From an uncultured Alphaproteobacteria bacterium (GTDB lineage: Bacteria > Pseudomonadota > Alphaproteobacteria > Rhizobiales > Aestuariivirgaceae), in NCBI GenBank assembly GCA_937872985.1, contig CALMUW010000096.1, positions 1 to 54,693 on the forward strand: a stretch of DNA of 54,693 nucleotides, in the 5' to 3' direction. Below are positions 9,565 through 17,741 of this stretch, in pieces. Below the pieces are notes generated by a model. The model ran no database searches and was not told where the DNA came from. It saw only the letters and a program-made list of their open reading frames with translations. Position numbers and translations under genes: made by a program. Numbering within the stretch: the stretch's first letter is position 1; the number at the start of each line of letters is the position of its first letter.

Positions 9565-9763
9565 GGCCGGAGCCTAGCGCAGGGGGTCCGGCGTGACCAT
9601 GGCTCACAGGTGGAAATGGCGCGAAAGACCGTGGGCGGCTCGGGCGGTGATCGATCAAGGCCGGCCTTCTCACTCAGTGCTGGCGAGCACCTTGCCTGAC
9701 GTTTGATTTTCCCAGCACGAGTGCGGTTGCCCGGGGCGGGGAGAACGAGACCCGCAAGGTCCA

Positions 9764-9793
9764 ACAAAACAGGGGGGATGTCACCATCCCCCC
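9764..9793 (-). terminator. Terminator of the rplU-rpmA operon
   Basis: On the minus strand a 9-bp stem ggggggatg / catcccccc (9785-9793 and 9772-9780) with a 4-base loop is followed by TGTTTTGTTG. It lies about 25 bp after the rpmA stop. The rest of 9565-9763 shows no convincing gene or RNA. Confidence 0.88.
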
Positions 9794-9818
9794 TTGTGAT
9801 CAGGCCATGACCTGAAAT

Positions 9819-10085
9819 TTATTCGGCGGCCTGCGCCGGCAGGACCGACACCACGGTCTTGTTGTCCTTGGAGGCGCGGAAGGCCACCGTGCCCGACACG
9901 ATGGCGAAGATCGTGTGGTCCTTGCCCATGCCCACGCCAGAGCCGGGATGCCACTTGGTGCCGCGCTGACGCACGATGATGTTGCCGGGGATCACGGCTT
10001 CGCCGCCGAAGCACTTGATGCCGAGACGGCGGCCTGCGGTGTCGCGGCCGTTGCGGGATGAACCGCCTGCTTTTTTATGAGCCAT
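9819..10085 (-). CDS. rpmA: 50S ribosomal protein L27
   Basis: 88-residue L27, whose N-terminal tail reaches the peptidyl-transferase centre. [20 protein letters not shown] at the start and [21 protein letters not shown] in the core are diagnostic. There is no N-terminal extension of the type cleaved in Firmicutes. Follows rplU by 18 bp, with GGAGAAC as ribosome binding site, and is ended by a strong terminator. Confidence 0.98.
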   Translation of the reverse strand: MAHKKAGGSSRNGRDTAGRRLGIKCFGGEAVIPGNIIVRQRGTKWHPGSGVGMGKDHTIFAIVSGTVAFRASKDNKTVVSVLPAQAAE

Positions 10086-10103
10086 GGGGTGTTCTCCTGT
10101 TCC

Positions 10104-10781
10104 TTAGGTCCGAGCCTTGTCGGACTTGGCGCGCGGGGGCTTGCCCGCCAGCAATTCCTTGGCCTGCTCCACCCATTCCTCGCGGGTGATGCGGCCCTTC
10201 TGCTTCAGGTGCTCCTCGGCCTTGGCCACGTCGGCCTCGGTCATGGCGGCAATCTGGGCGAAGGTGTTGTAGCCCAGTTCGCGCATGCCCTGCTCCATCT
10301 TGGGGCCGATGCCGCCGATGAGCGAGATGTCATCGGACTTGGCTTCGCCCACGGGGGCGGCAAGCGGCGCGGCCTTGGCGGCGGGCTTTTCGGCCTTCTT
10401 TTCAGCCTTGGGAGCCTCTTCGGTCTTGGCGGGCCTGGCCGCCTTGGCCTTGGCGGCGGGCTTGGCACCGCCGGTCAGGATCTCGGTGATGGTCACCGAG
10501 GTCAGGTCCTGGCGGTGGCCATTGCGCCGGCGGTAATGCTTGCGGCGGCGCTTCTTGAAGATGATGACGCGGGGACCGCGCTCCTGGGCGGCAATCTCGC
10601 CCACCACGGTGGCGCCGCTGACGAAGGGCGCGCCCACATCCACGGTGCCGCCATTGGCCACCAGCAGAACCTCGCCAAAGGTCACCTGGTCACCGGCCTC
10701 GCCGGCGAGCTTTTCAATGAGGATCTTGTCGTTGGCGGCCACGCGATACTGCTTGCCGCCGGTCTTGATGACTGCGTACAT
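10104..10781 (-). CDS. rplU: 50S ribosomal protein L21 with C-terminal helix-hairpin-helix-like extension
   Basis: Residues 1-103 are canonical L21 ([33 protein letters not shown]). A Lys/Ala/Pro-rich linker (about 106-148) and a compact domain (about 150-213) follow. The domain shows [38 protein letters not shown] and [15 protein letters not shown]. This is the helix-hairpin-helix-type module also seen as a tail on NuoE in Hyphomicrobiales, which makes the protein 225 aa instead of about 103. Start is ATG 10781 behind AGGAAAG; an earlier in-frame start gives an atypical N-terminus. Co-transcribed with rpmA. The function of the tail is unknown; RNA or protein binding is a guess. Confidence 0.95.
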   Translation of the reverse strand: MYAVIKTGGKQYRVAANDKILIEKLAGEAGDQVTFGEVLLVANGGTVDVGAPFVSGATVVGEIAAQERGPRVIIFKKRRRKHYRRRNGHRQDLTSVTITEILTGGAKPAAKAKAARPAKTEEAPKAEKKAEKPAAKAAPLAAPVGEAKSDDISLIGGIGPKMEQGMRELGYNTFAQIAAMTEADVAKAEEHLKQKGRITREEWVEQAKELLAGKPPRAKSDKART

Positions 10782-10931
10782 GGTTCTTTCCTGTTCTTGC
10801 CGCGCCCTGTGGTGCTGTCTCCAACCCGTTGAGGAAACAGTCTTTTTCAGGTGGCGACGAGGTCGCCGGGGGGTACCTTCAGGCAGCGCCATGAGCGGAG
10901 AACCCGAAGATTTCCGCTCTGGTTGGCGGGG

Positions 10932-10961
10932 CTTCTAGCGGAAGGGGGGCGTGGGAGTCAA
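10932..10961 (-). promoter_or_regulatory. Putative sigma70-type promoter of rplU-rpmA
   Basis: On the minus strand TTGACT (10961-10956) is followed after 18 bp by TAGAAG (10937-10932), or after 17 bp by CTAGAA. Transcription would start near 10925 and give a leader of about 145 nt before the rplU ATG. The interval 10782-11071 between rplU and the divergent plus-strand gene holds no recognisable gene. Confidence 0.5.
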
Positions 10962-11071
10962 GGCCGGGGTGACGGCCTGTGGCCACTGCCCGCTGATCGG
11001 GGAATTCTCCCCTCTTGCATAAGGGCGGAGGTTCACCGCATCATCCCGGAGAGCCGAGGGGGGTTCGTGGC

Positions 11072-12733
11072 GTGATCCGGACCGTTTCTGTGACGCTGGG
11101 GGCTTTGGCGCTTTGGCTAGGTGTGGCGTCTGGCGCGGCGGCAACGAAACCCGCCCGCCCACCGGCCATGACGATGACAGTGGTGCGCTCGGCCAGTCCC
11201 GCCTGTGAGCCGGATTGCCCGCATTGGCTGCAACTCGACGGCGAGATCTCGGCGGGCAGTGTCGGGCTGTTCCGCAATGCGGTGAAGCAGATGAGCGGCT
11301 TCAAGCTCCCGGTGATAATCAACTCGGGCGGTGGCAACCTCGATGCCGCCGAGAAGATCGGCGCCATCATCCGCAAGAATGGCCTTACGGTCGTGGTGGG
11401 CCAAACACGCTACACCAGTTGTGAGCCCGGACAGAAGACCTGTGCGAAGGAGGCGAAGAAGCGCGGCTATTATCTCGGCCTGGCGGATGACTATGGTGCC
11501 ACATGTTTTTCCGCCTGTACTTTCATTCTGGCGGCCGGCACGACCCGCATCGCCGGACCGGGCGCTCTGATCGGGGTGCATCAGGCGCGTGAGACGCGGT
11601 GGCGCGAGTGGGTGCGCTATCAAGAGCGCTATCGTATCATCAACGGCAAGAAGAAGATCATCAGCCGCAAGGTCATCAGCCGCAAGCGGAGCAGCACGGT
11701 GCGGCCCATGACCGACCGCAAGTCCGTGGCGCGGTTCCAGAGCTATTTTAAATCCATGGGGATTTCGCCCGACATCGTAACCGCCATGAACCAGACGGCG
11801 GCCAAGGATATCAACATCCTTACCATGACGGAGCGCCAGGATTTCGGGATCGTCTCACAGCCCGGACGGCTTCAGGATGTGGTGGGCATTCAGGCATGCG
11901 GCGGTGTCACCCGGGCCGCCTTTTGCGTGCATGTGGAGCCGAAGGCAACACCCGCCGCGCCCAATCTGGCGCTGGCGGATCCTGCGTCCAAGGTGATCAG
12001 GCCGGATATGCCGGTGCCTGACGCTGCGGCCTCCGATCCCCGATTCAAACCCATGCGCTTCCGGGTGGTCCGGGTTCCCGTGACGGAATGCGTCGGAAAC
12101 CTTTGTGCCCACTGGATTGCGGCAGAAGGACTCATCGACGCGCACACACCGGAGCGGTTTCGGGACTTTCTGGGAAAGTTGTCTGGACGGCAGCTTCCGG
12201 TGGCGTTTGATTCTCCGGGTGGTGATGTGAAGGCCGCCATGGAATTGGGACGCCTGATCCGTGACCATGGTCTTCCCACCATGATCGGCACCACCCGTTA
12301 CCTGTCCTGCATGAAGGCCGATCTGCGTTGCGCTGACGGCATCATTGCCGACAGCTACAAGGGACTGGTGGTCAACGCAACGCCCTGTGTCGGGGCCTGT
12401 GTCGTGGCCTTTGTCGGTGGTACGCTGCGCAGCGCCACGCCCTCATCACGGCTGTTCGACGGTGTGGCGGCGATCCGGCAGGTAGGATACGACCGCGCCG
12501 CCCTGCGGAACTATCTCCGGTCCATGGCGGTCGATGAAGAGATGGCCAGCGATGTCGAGATTTATATCAGCGGCGATACGACCGGCCGTTTCGTCGAGCT
12601 GGCCGTGGCGAAGGCCATTGCGCCCTCAAGAGGTGAGGCTGGCGACTACTACCAGTTTTCCCGGATGGCCTGTGCGGGCTACACCATACTGCCAAACTGC
12701 CTCAGGGTGGAGTTTCAGCCGGACCGGAAATGA
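11072..12733 (+). CDS. Secreted protein with two tandem ClpP/crotonase-like halves (COG3904-like)
   Basis: 553-residue predicted periplasmic protein. GTG 11072 is chosen because it follows GAGGGGGG and begins a clean signal peptide (IRTVSVTLGALALWLGVASG). The first half (about 45-260) resembles periplasmic ClpP-like proteins: NSGGGN (84-89), CFSACTF with putative nucleophile S147, and GVHQ with putative base H170. The second half (about 335-550) repeats the plan: DSPGGD (380-385), then CVGAC, where Gly441 sits exactly where the serine should be, and Gly464 exactly where the histidine should be. The second half is therefore probably non-catalytic. Paired cysteines flank both (CEPDC, CVGNLC). 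Substrate unknown; family assignment rests on motifs only. Confidence 0.7.
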   Translation: MIRTVSVTLGALALWLGVASGAAATKPARPPAMTMTVVRSASPACEPDCPHWLQLDGEISAGSVGLFRNAVKQMSGFKLPVIINSGGGNLDAAEKIGAIIRKNGLTVVVGQTRYTSCEPGQKTCAKEAKKRGYYLGLADDYGATCFSACTFILAAGTTRIAGPGALIGVHQARETRWREWVRYQERYRIINGKKKIISRKVISRKRSSTVRPMTDRKSVARFQSYFKSMGISPDIVTAMNQTAAKDINILTMTERQDFGIVSQPGRLQDVVGIQACGGVTRAAFCVHVEPKATPAAPNLALADPASKVIRPDMPVPDAAASDPRFKPMRFRVVRVPVTECVGNLCAHWIAAEGLIDAHTPERFRDFLGKLSGRQLPVAFDSPGGDVKAAMELGRLIRDHGLPTMIGTTRYLSCMKADLRCADGIIADSYKGLVVNATPCVGACVVAFVGGTLRSATPSSRLFDGVAAIRQVGYDRAALRNYLRSMAVDEEMASDVEIYISGDTTGRFVELAVAKAIAPSRGEAGDYYQFSRMACAGYTILPNCLRVEFQPDRK

Positions 12734-12810
12734 CATGTGAATGACAGGTGATAGTTTCGCCGCATGCCGGAACTCCCAGGTGCTGGCGCCGTTATGCCAG
12801 CGAGCTTGCC

Positions 12811-14349
12811 ATGACTGATCTGTCCCGCATTCTGGTCATTTCCGCCCATCCCCGGGGCGGGCGCTCGTTCATCGGCGCCCTGGCTGCGGCCTATGCGGCA
12901 GGGGCGCGCCGCGCCGGCATGGCGGTGGAGGAACTGGATCTCGCGGCCCTGAGCTTCGACCCCCATGTGCGCGAACCTTCGCCCCGGATGCAGGCCCTGG
13001 AGCCGGACCTCGAACTCGCCCGGGCTGCCATCGCCCGCGCCTCCCATCTGGTGTTTGTCTACCCCACCTGGTGGGGCACCTTTCCGGCACTGCTCAAGGG
13101 CTTTCTCGACCGGGTGCTGCTGCCGGGCTGGGCCTTTGAGGAAACCACCAGCGGCACCGGCTACGAGGGCCTGCTGTCCGGCAAGACGGCGGAACTCATC
13201 ACCACCATGGACACGCCGGGCCTGGTCTATCGCTTCGTCTATGGTGCGCCGGGCACCCGGGCCATGGCGCGGGCGACGCTGGGGTTCTGCGGCATCGACG
13301 TGAACCGGGTGACACGCTTCGGGGTGGCCAAGGCGGCGGACGCAGAGAGGCGGGCGCAGTGGCTGGCGCAGGTGGAGGCTCTGGGAGGCAGTCTGGCTGA
13401 GGGCGTGCTGACGCCGGGGCAGCGCTTCTGGCGGCGTGTCAAGGCGTGGCTGGCGGCGCTTCGCCTGCACTTCTATCCCATGACGCTCATCTCCTATGCG
13501 GTGGGTGCCCTGGCGGCAACGCAGGGCGGCGCACTGCATCACGGCCTGTTCTGGCTGGGCTTCCTGGTGCTCTTCCTGCTGGAGGCCGCCACCGTCTTCA
13601 GCAATGATCTCCATGACTACGACAGCGACAGGCACAACCGTTTCTGGGGGCCGTTCAGCGGCGGCTCGCGGGCGCTGATCTCCGGATCGATCAGCCGGAC
13701 CGGTCTGGCGCAGGGGGCATGGGCGACGGGCGGGGCCAGTGCGCTGGCGCTCCTCGGTGTGCTCTGGCTTTCGCCCAACGCCATGGCGGCGGCGCTGGTC
13801 ATGGTGGTCACGGCAGGTCTGGCGCTGGCCTATACCCTGCCGCCGGTGAAGCTCTCGCATCGCGGCCTGGGTGAGATTGATGTGGCGGTCACCCATTCCA
13901 TCGCCGTGCTGCTCTTCGGCTATGTGGCCCAGGGCGGCGGGCTGTTCGACGCGGCTCCCTGGCTTCTCGCCCTGCCCCTGGGGCTTTCGGTCTTTCCGGC
14001 GATCCTGCTGTCAGGGGTGCCGGACCATGCTGCCGACCGGGCCGCGGGCAAGGAAACCCTGGTGGTGAAACTGGGCATCGGGCGAAGCTGGGGGCTGGCG
14101 GCGCTCTTCGTGGTGCTGGCGGTGCTGGCCGCACTGGTCCTGTGGCTGGGCGCGGGACTGGCCGCCCTTCGCGGCCTTGGCCTGTTCGCTGGAGTCCACG
14201 CCTATTTCCTCATCCGCCAGATCTGGCGCGAAGCCCAGAAGCCCGCCGCGGCCCGGCGCATCGACGGGTTGATGGTGCTGGCGCTGAGCTTCATCCTGTG
14301 GTTCGGGCTGGTGCCGCTTCTGAACCTCAGCTGGCTCTCTTCTCCATGA
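12811..14349 (+). CDS. Fusion: flavodoxin-fold NAD(P)H:quinone oxidoreductase + UbiA-type prenyltransferase
   Basis: 512-residue fusion starting at ATG 12811 (MTDLSRILVISAHPRGGRSF). Residues about 5-195 form a flavodoxin-like quinone reductase domain of the KefF/MdaB kind (SAHPRGGRSF for FMN phosphate, YPTWWGTFPALLKGFLDRV). Residues about 215-510 form a multi-span UbiA superfamily domain with both aspartate motifs: NDLHDYDSDRH (265-275) and DHAADRAAGKETL (405-417). The second resembles MenA more than UbiA. The joining of a two-electron quinone reductase to an aromatic prenyltransferase suggests that reduction and prenylation of a quinone or quinol-like ring are coupled at the membrane; this is inference. 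Its 3' end overlaps the convergent ecm gene by 23 bp. Confidence 0.82.
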   Translation: MTDLSRILVISAHPRGGRSFIGALAAAYAAGARRAGMAVEELDLAALSFDPHVREPSPRMQALEPDLELARAAIARASHLVFVYPTWWGTFPALLKGFLDRVLLPGWAFEETTSGTGYEGLLSGKTAELITTMDTPGLVYRFVYGAPGTRAMARATLGFCGIDVNRVTRFGVAKAADAERRAQWLAQVEALGGSLAEGVLTPGQRFWRRVKAWLAALRLHFYPMTLISYAVGALAATQGGALHHGLFWLGFLVLFLLEAATVFSNDLHDYDSDRHNRFWGPFSGGSRALISGSISRTGLAQGAWATGGASALALLGVLWLSPNAMAAALVMVVTAGLALAYTLPPVKLSHRGLGEIDVAVTHSIAVLLFGYVAQGGGLFDAAPWLLALPLGLSVFPAILLSGVPDHAADRAAGKETLVVKLGIGRSWGLAALFVVLAVLAALVLWLGAGLAALRGLGLFAGVHAYFLIRQIWREAQKPAAARRIDGLMVLALSFILWFGLVPLLNLSWLSSP

Positions 14350-16288
14350 GGCCCACGATGTCGCCCAGGATGCGGGTGATCTCGAAGTCCTTGGGCGAAT
14401 AGACGGCGGCCACGCCCAATTGTTTCAGCACCGGCACATCGCCTTCCGGGATGATGCCGCCCGCCACCACCGGAATATGGTCCAGGCCCTCGGCGCGCAG
14501 CCGGTTCATGACATCGCGGATCAGCGGCACATGCGAGCCGGAGAGAATGGACAGCCCGATGACCTGCGCCTTCCTTTCCCTGGCGGAGGCGACGATCTGT
14601 TCCGGCGTCAGGCGGATGCCGTCATAGGTGACATCAAGGCCCACTTCGGCGGCGCGGGTGGCGATCTGTTCGGCCCCGTTGGAATGGCCGTCGAGGCCCG
14701 GCTTGCCGACGATCATCCTCGGCACATGGCCCAGGCGTTTCGTCAGATTCTCGATGCGCTGCTTCACCTCTGCGATGGCGGTTTCGGCGCTGTCGGTCGT
14801 GACCAGCAGCACCCCGGTGGGGGCGCGGTATTCGCCGAAGACCTGACGGAGCGTTGCTCCCCATTCGCCGGTGGTCACACCCGCCCTGGCGCAGGCGATG
14901 GAGGGTTCCATGACATTGCGGCCTTCCCTGGCGGCAGCTTCAAGGTCGTGCAGGGCCTGTTTCACGGCCTTGGCGTCGCGGGCGGCGCGCCAGGCCTTCA
15001 GGCGCTCCACCTGCTCATATTCCACGTCGTCCTTGACGGTGAGGATGGCCTCGCCCGCGCCGGTGGCAAGCGGCGAGGGTTCGCTGTTGGTGAAGGCATT
15101 GACGCCGATGATCCTGGTTTCGCCGGACTCGATGGCCTTGAGGCGCTGGGTGTTGGAGGCGACCAGCGCCCGCTTCATGTAGCCCTCTTCCACGGCGGCC
15201 ACGGCCCCGCCCATGGCCAGAACCTTGGCCAATTCGGCCCGCGCCTCGGTCTTCAATTCCTCGACCTTGTGCTCGATCTCCTTGGAGCCATCGAAGATGT
15301 CGCCATAGGCGAGGAGGTCGGTCTCATAGGCGACGATCTGCTGCATGCGCAGCGACCATTGCTGGTCCCAGGGCCGGGGCAGGCCCAGCGCCTCGTTCCA
15401 GGCCGGCAATTGCACGGCGCGGGCGCGGGCATTCCGCGACAGGACCACGGCCAGCATTTCAAGCAGGATGCGATAGACGTTGTTTTCCGGCTGCTGTTCG
15501 GTGAGGCCCAGCGAGTTCACCTGCACGCCATAACGGAAGCGGCGGTATTTCTCCTCGGTGATGCCATAGCGGTCGCGCGTCACCTCATCCCAGAGTTCGG
15601 TGAAGGCGCGCATCTTGCACAGTTCGGTGACGAACTTGATGCCGGCGTTGACGAAGAAGGAAATGCGGCCCACGGCGGCGGGGAAGTCCTTTTCCGGCAC
15701 GGCCTGCGCGTCCCGCATGGCGTCCAGCACCTGAATGCCGGTGGCGAGCGCGAAGGACAGTTCCTGCACCGGCGTGGCGCCGGCCTCCTGCAGATGGTAG
15801 GAGCAGACATTCATGGGGTTCCACTTCGGCAACGCGCTGGCCGAGAAGGCGATGATGTCGGTGGTGAGCCGCATGGAGGGGCGCGGCGGGAAGACATGGG
15901 TGCCGCGCGAGAGATATTCCTTGATGATGTCGTTCTGGGTGGTGCCCTGCAGCGCCTTGCGGTCGGCCCCTTGCGCATCGGCCGTGGCGACATAGAGGGC
16001 CAGGAGCCAGGCGGCGGTGGCGTTGATGGTCATGGAGGTGTTCATCTGCGCCAGCGGAATGCCGTCGAAGAGGGCCTTCATGTCGCCCAGGTGCGCGATG
16101 GGCACGCCCACCTTGCCGACCTCGCCGCGCGACAGGACATGATCGGAGTCGTAGCCCGTCTGGGTCGGCAGGTCGAAGGCCACCGACAGGCCGGTCTGGC
16201 CCTTGGCCAGATTGGTGCGGTAGAGCTTGTTTGATTCCGTGGCGGTGGAATGGCCCGCATAGGTGCGGAAAAGCCAGGGCTGGTCCAT
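14327..16288 (-). CDS. ecm: Ethylmalonyl-CoA mutase (B12-dependent)
   Basis: Converts (2R)-ethylmalonyl-CoA to (2S)-methylsuccinyl-CoA in the ethylmalonyl-CoA pathway, using adenosylcobalamin. ATG 16288 gives 653 aa, the length of Ecm/MeaA and shorter than methylmalonyl-CoA mutase. The N-terminal barrel carries WLFRTYAGHSTATESNKLYR and LAKGQTGLSVAFDLPTQTGY, typical of MeaA. The C-terminal B12 domain (about 515-645) has GLDGHSNGAEQI, with the cobalt-ligating histidine, plus LSILSGSH and VVAGGIIPEGD. Divergent from ccr, with 163 bp between them. A perfect TGTTGC-N3-GCAACA palindrome sits just 5' of its start codon. Confidence 0.95.
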   Translation of the reverse strand: MDQPWLFRTYAGHSTATESNKLYRTNLAKGQTGLSVAFDLPTQTGYDSDHVLSRGEVGKVGVPIAHLGDMKALFDGIPLAQMNTSMTINATAAWLLALYVATADAQGADRKALQGTTQNDIIKEYLSRGTHVFPPRPSMRLTTDIIAFSASALPKWNPMNVCSYHLQEAGATPVQELSFALATGIQVLDAMRDAQAVPEKDFPAAVGRISFFVNAGIKFVTELCKMRAFTELWDEVTRDRYGITEEKYRRFRYGVQVNSLGLTEQQPENNVYRILLEMLAVVLSRNARARAVQLPAWNEALGLPRPWDQQWSLRMQQIVAYETDLLAYGDIFDGSKEIEHKVEELKTEARAELAKVLAMGGAVAAVEEGYMKRALVASNTQRLKAIESGETRIIGVNAFTNSEPSPLATGAGEAILTVKDDVEYEQVERLKAWRAARDAKAVKQALHDLEAAAREGRNVMEPSIACARAGVTTGEWGATLRQVFGEYRAPTGVLLVTTDSAETAIAEVKQRIENLTKRLGHVPRMIVGKPGLDGHSNGAEQIATRAAEVGLDVTYDGIRLTPEQIVASARERKAQVIGLSILSGSHVPLIRDVMNRLRAEGLDHIPVVAGGIIPEGDVPVLKQLGVAAVYSPKDFEITRILGDIVGLMEKRAS

Positions 16289-16300
16289 GGTGGTCCCCGA

Positions 16301-16315
16301 TGTTGCGATGCAACA
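16301..16315. promoter_or_regulatory. Operator-like palindrome TGTTGC-GAT-GCAACA (ecm side)
   Basis: Perfect 15-bp inverted repeat with core TTGC-N3-GCAA, 13 bp upstream of the ecm ATG. The same core recurs on the ccr side at 16394-16404 and, with one mismatch each, twice upstream of mcd. It is a likely binding site for a pathway regulator; the ScfR/RamB-type regulators known for this pathway recognise TTTGC/GCAAA-containing sites. Confidence 0.65.
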
Positions 16316-16393
16316 GGGAAGCATGGGTCGGGTTTTCTGGCAACTCCCCTTTGGTCGGGAAAAGCCACGTCAACTTACCGCACTGGACTTTTG

Positions 16394-16404
16394 TTGCAGT
16401 GCAA
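16394..16404. promoter_or_regulatory. Operator-like repeat TTGC-AGT-GCAA (ccr side)
   Basis: Same TTGC-N3-GCAA core as the ecm-side site, 91 bp from it centre to centre. It overlaps the position expected for the -35 region of a ccr promoter whose -10-like element is CTAGAC at 16422-16427. That placement fits an activator site. Confidence 0.65.
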
Positions 16405-16417
16405 ATAAAATTGCCGC

Positions 16418-16429
16418 CAGTCTAGACTG
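16418..16429. promoter_or_regulatory. 12-bp palindrome CAGTCTAGACTG over the putative ccr -10
   Basis: Perfect 12-bp palindrome centred 28 bp upstream of the ccr ATG and containing CTAGAC, similar to the -10-like CTAGAA and CTAGAG hexamers proposed for rplU and mdh. It could be a promoter element, a second operator or chance. Confidence 0.35.
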
Positions 16430-16451
16430 AACCCCAAGAGGGAGTTTCGCC

Positions 16452-17735
16452 ATGAATGACAGTCCAGCCCCCGCGTCCAAGGCTCCGTTGAAGGACCTCT
16501 ATGAGATCGGCGAAATTCCGCCGCTCGGCCATGTGCCTGCCAATATGTATGCCTGGGCCATCCGGCAGGATCGTCACGGCCCGCCGGAAAGCTCCTTCCA
16601 GGTCGAGGTGGTGCCCACCTGGGAGATCGGCGAGGACGAGGTGCTGGTCCTCGTCATGGCGGCGGGCGTCAACTACAACGGCGTCTGGGCGGGTCTGGGC
16701 ATTCCCATCTCGCCCATCGACGGCCACAAGAACCCCTATCATATCGCCGGTTCCGACGCCTCGGGCGTGGTCTACAAGATCGGTTCCAAGGTGAAGCGCT
16801 GGAAGGTGGGTGACGAGGTGGTCATCCATTGCAATCAGGATGACGGCGACGACGAGGAATGCAACGGCGGCGATCCGATGTTTTCCAACTCGCAGCGCAT
16901 CTGGGGCTATGAGACGCCGGATGGATCCTTCGCCCAGTTTGCCCGGGTGCAGGCGCGGCAGTTGCTGCAGCGGCCGCAGCATCTGTCGTGGGAGGAGTCG
17001 GCCTGCTACACGCTGACTCTGGCCACCGCCTATCGCATGCTCTTCGGTCATCGTCCGCATGTGTTGAAGCCGGGCCAGAACGTGCTGGTCTGGGGGGCCT
17101 CGGGCGGGCTTGGCTCCATGGCCATCCAGCTCTGCGCCACGGCGGGCGCCAATGCCATCGGCGTCATCTCGGACGACGACAAGGCCGAGTTCGTGATGCA
17201 ACTGGGCGCCAAGGGCGTCATCAACCGCAAGAACTTCAAGTGCTGGGGCCAGATGCCCAAGGTCAACACGCCGGAATATAACGAGTGGATGAAGCAGGCG
17301 CGGGAATTCGGCAAGGCCATCTGGGCCTATACCGGCAAGGGCAACAATGTCGACATGGTGTTCGAGCATCCGGGCGAGTCGACCTTCCCGGTCTCGGTGC
17401 TGGTGACCAAGCGCGGCGGCATGATCGCCATCTGTGCCGGCACCACGGGCTATAATCTCACCATGGATGCGCGCTATCTGTGGATGCACCAGAAGCGTGT
17501 GCAGGGCTCGCACTTCGCCAACCTGTTCCAGGCCTCCGCCGCCAACAAGCTGGTGGTGGCGCAGCGCATCGACCCCTGCATGTCCGAGGTCTATTCCTGG
17601 AAGGACATTCCCAAGGCCCACATGAAAATGTGGAAGAACGAGCACAAGCCCGGCAACATGGCGGTGCTGGTTGGCGCGCCCACCACCGGGCTGCACACCT
17701 TCGAGGATACGATCGAGGCCGCCGACAACGCCTGA
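16452..17735 (+). CDS. ccr: Crotonyl-CoA carboxylase/reductase
   Basis: Reductive carboxylation of crotonyl-CoA with NADPH and CO2 to (2S)-ethylmalonyl-CoA, the signature step of the ethylmalonyl-CoA pathway. The protein is 427 aa, as usual for the family. It belongs to the zinc-less medium-chain dehydrogenase/reductase group: MAAGVNYNGVWAGLG, IHCNQDDGDDEECNGGDPMF (the insertion typical of Ccr), the NADP-binding VWGASGGLGSMAIQL, and VFEHPGESTFPVSV. The long family-specific N-terminus (DLYEIGEIPPLGHVP) separates it from ordinary quinone reductases. Divergent from ecm and ended by a strong terminator inside the 3' end of the convergent yihY-like gene. Confidence 0.97.
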   Translation: MNDSPAPASKAPLKDLYEIGEIPPLGHVPANMYAWAIRQDRHGPPESSFQVEVVPTWEIGEDEVLVLVMAAGVNYNGVWAGLGIPISPIDGHKNPYHIAGSDASGVVYKIGSKVKRWKVGDEVVIHCNQDDGDDEECNGGDPMFSNSQRIWGYETPDGSFAQFARVQARQLLQRPQHLSWEESACYTLTLATAYRMLFGHRPHVLKPGQNVLVWGASGGLGSMAIQLCATAGANAIGVISDDDKAEFVMQLGAKGVINRKNFKCWGQMPKVNTPEYNEWMKQAREFGKAIWAYTGKGNNVDMVFEHPGESTFPVSVLVTKRGGMIAICAGTTGYNLTMDARYLWMHQKRVQGSHFANLFQASAANKLVVAQRIDPCMSEVYSWKDIPKAHMKMWKNEHKPGNMAVLVGAPTTGLHTFEDTIEAADNA

Positions 17736-17741
17736 GGGTTT

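Noticed and set aside
9565..9763. Small minus-strand frame (about 68 codons) between the GNAT gene and the rpmA terminator
   Set aside because: Arg/Pro-rich composition typical of a chance frame, no ribosome site, and it lies beyond a strong terminator.
14327..16288. Methylmalonyl-CoA mutase
   Set aside because: The protein is a single 653-residue chain with MeaA/Ecm-type N-terminus and lies divergent from ccr, so ethylmalonyl-CoA mutase is the better call.
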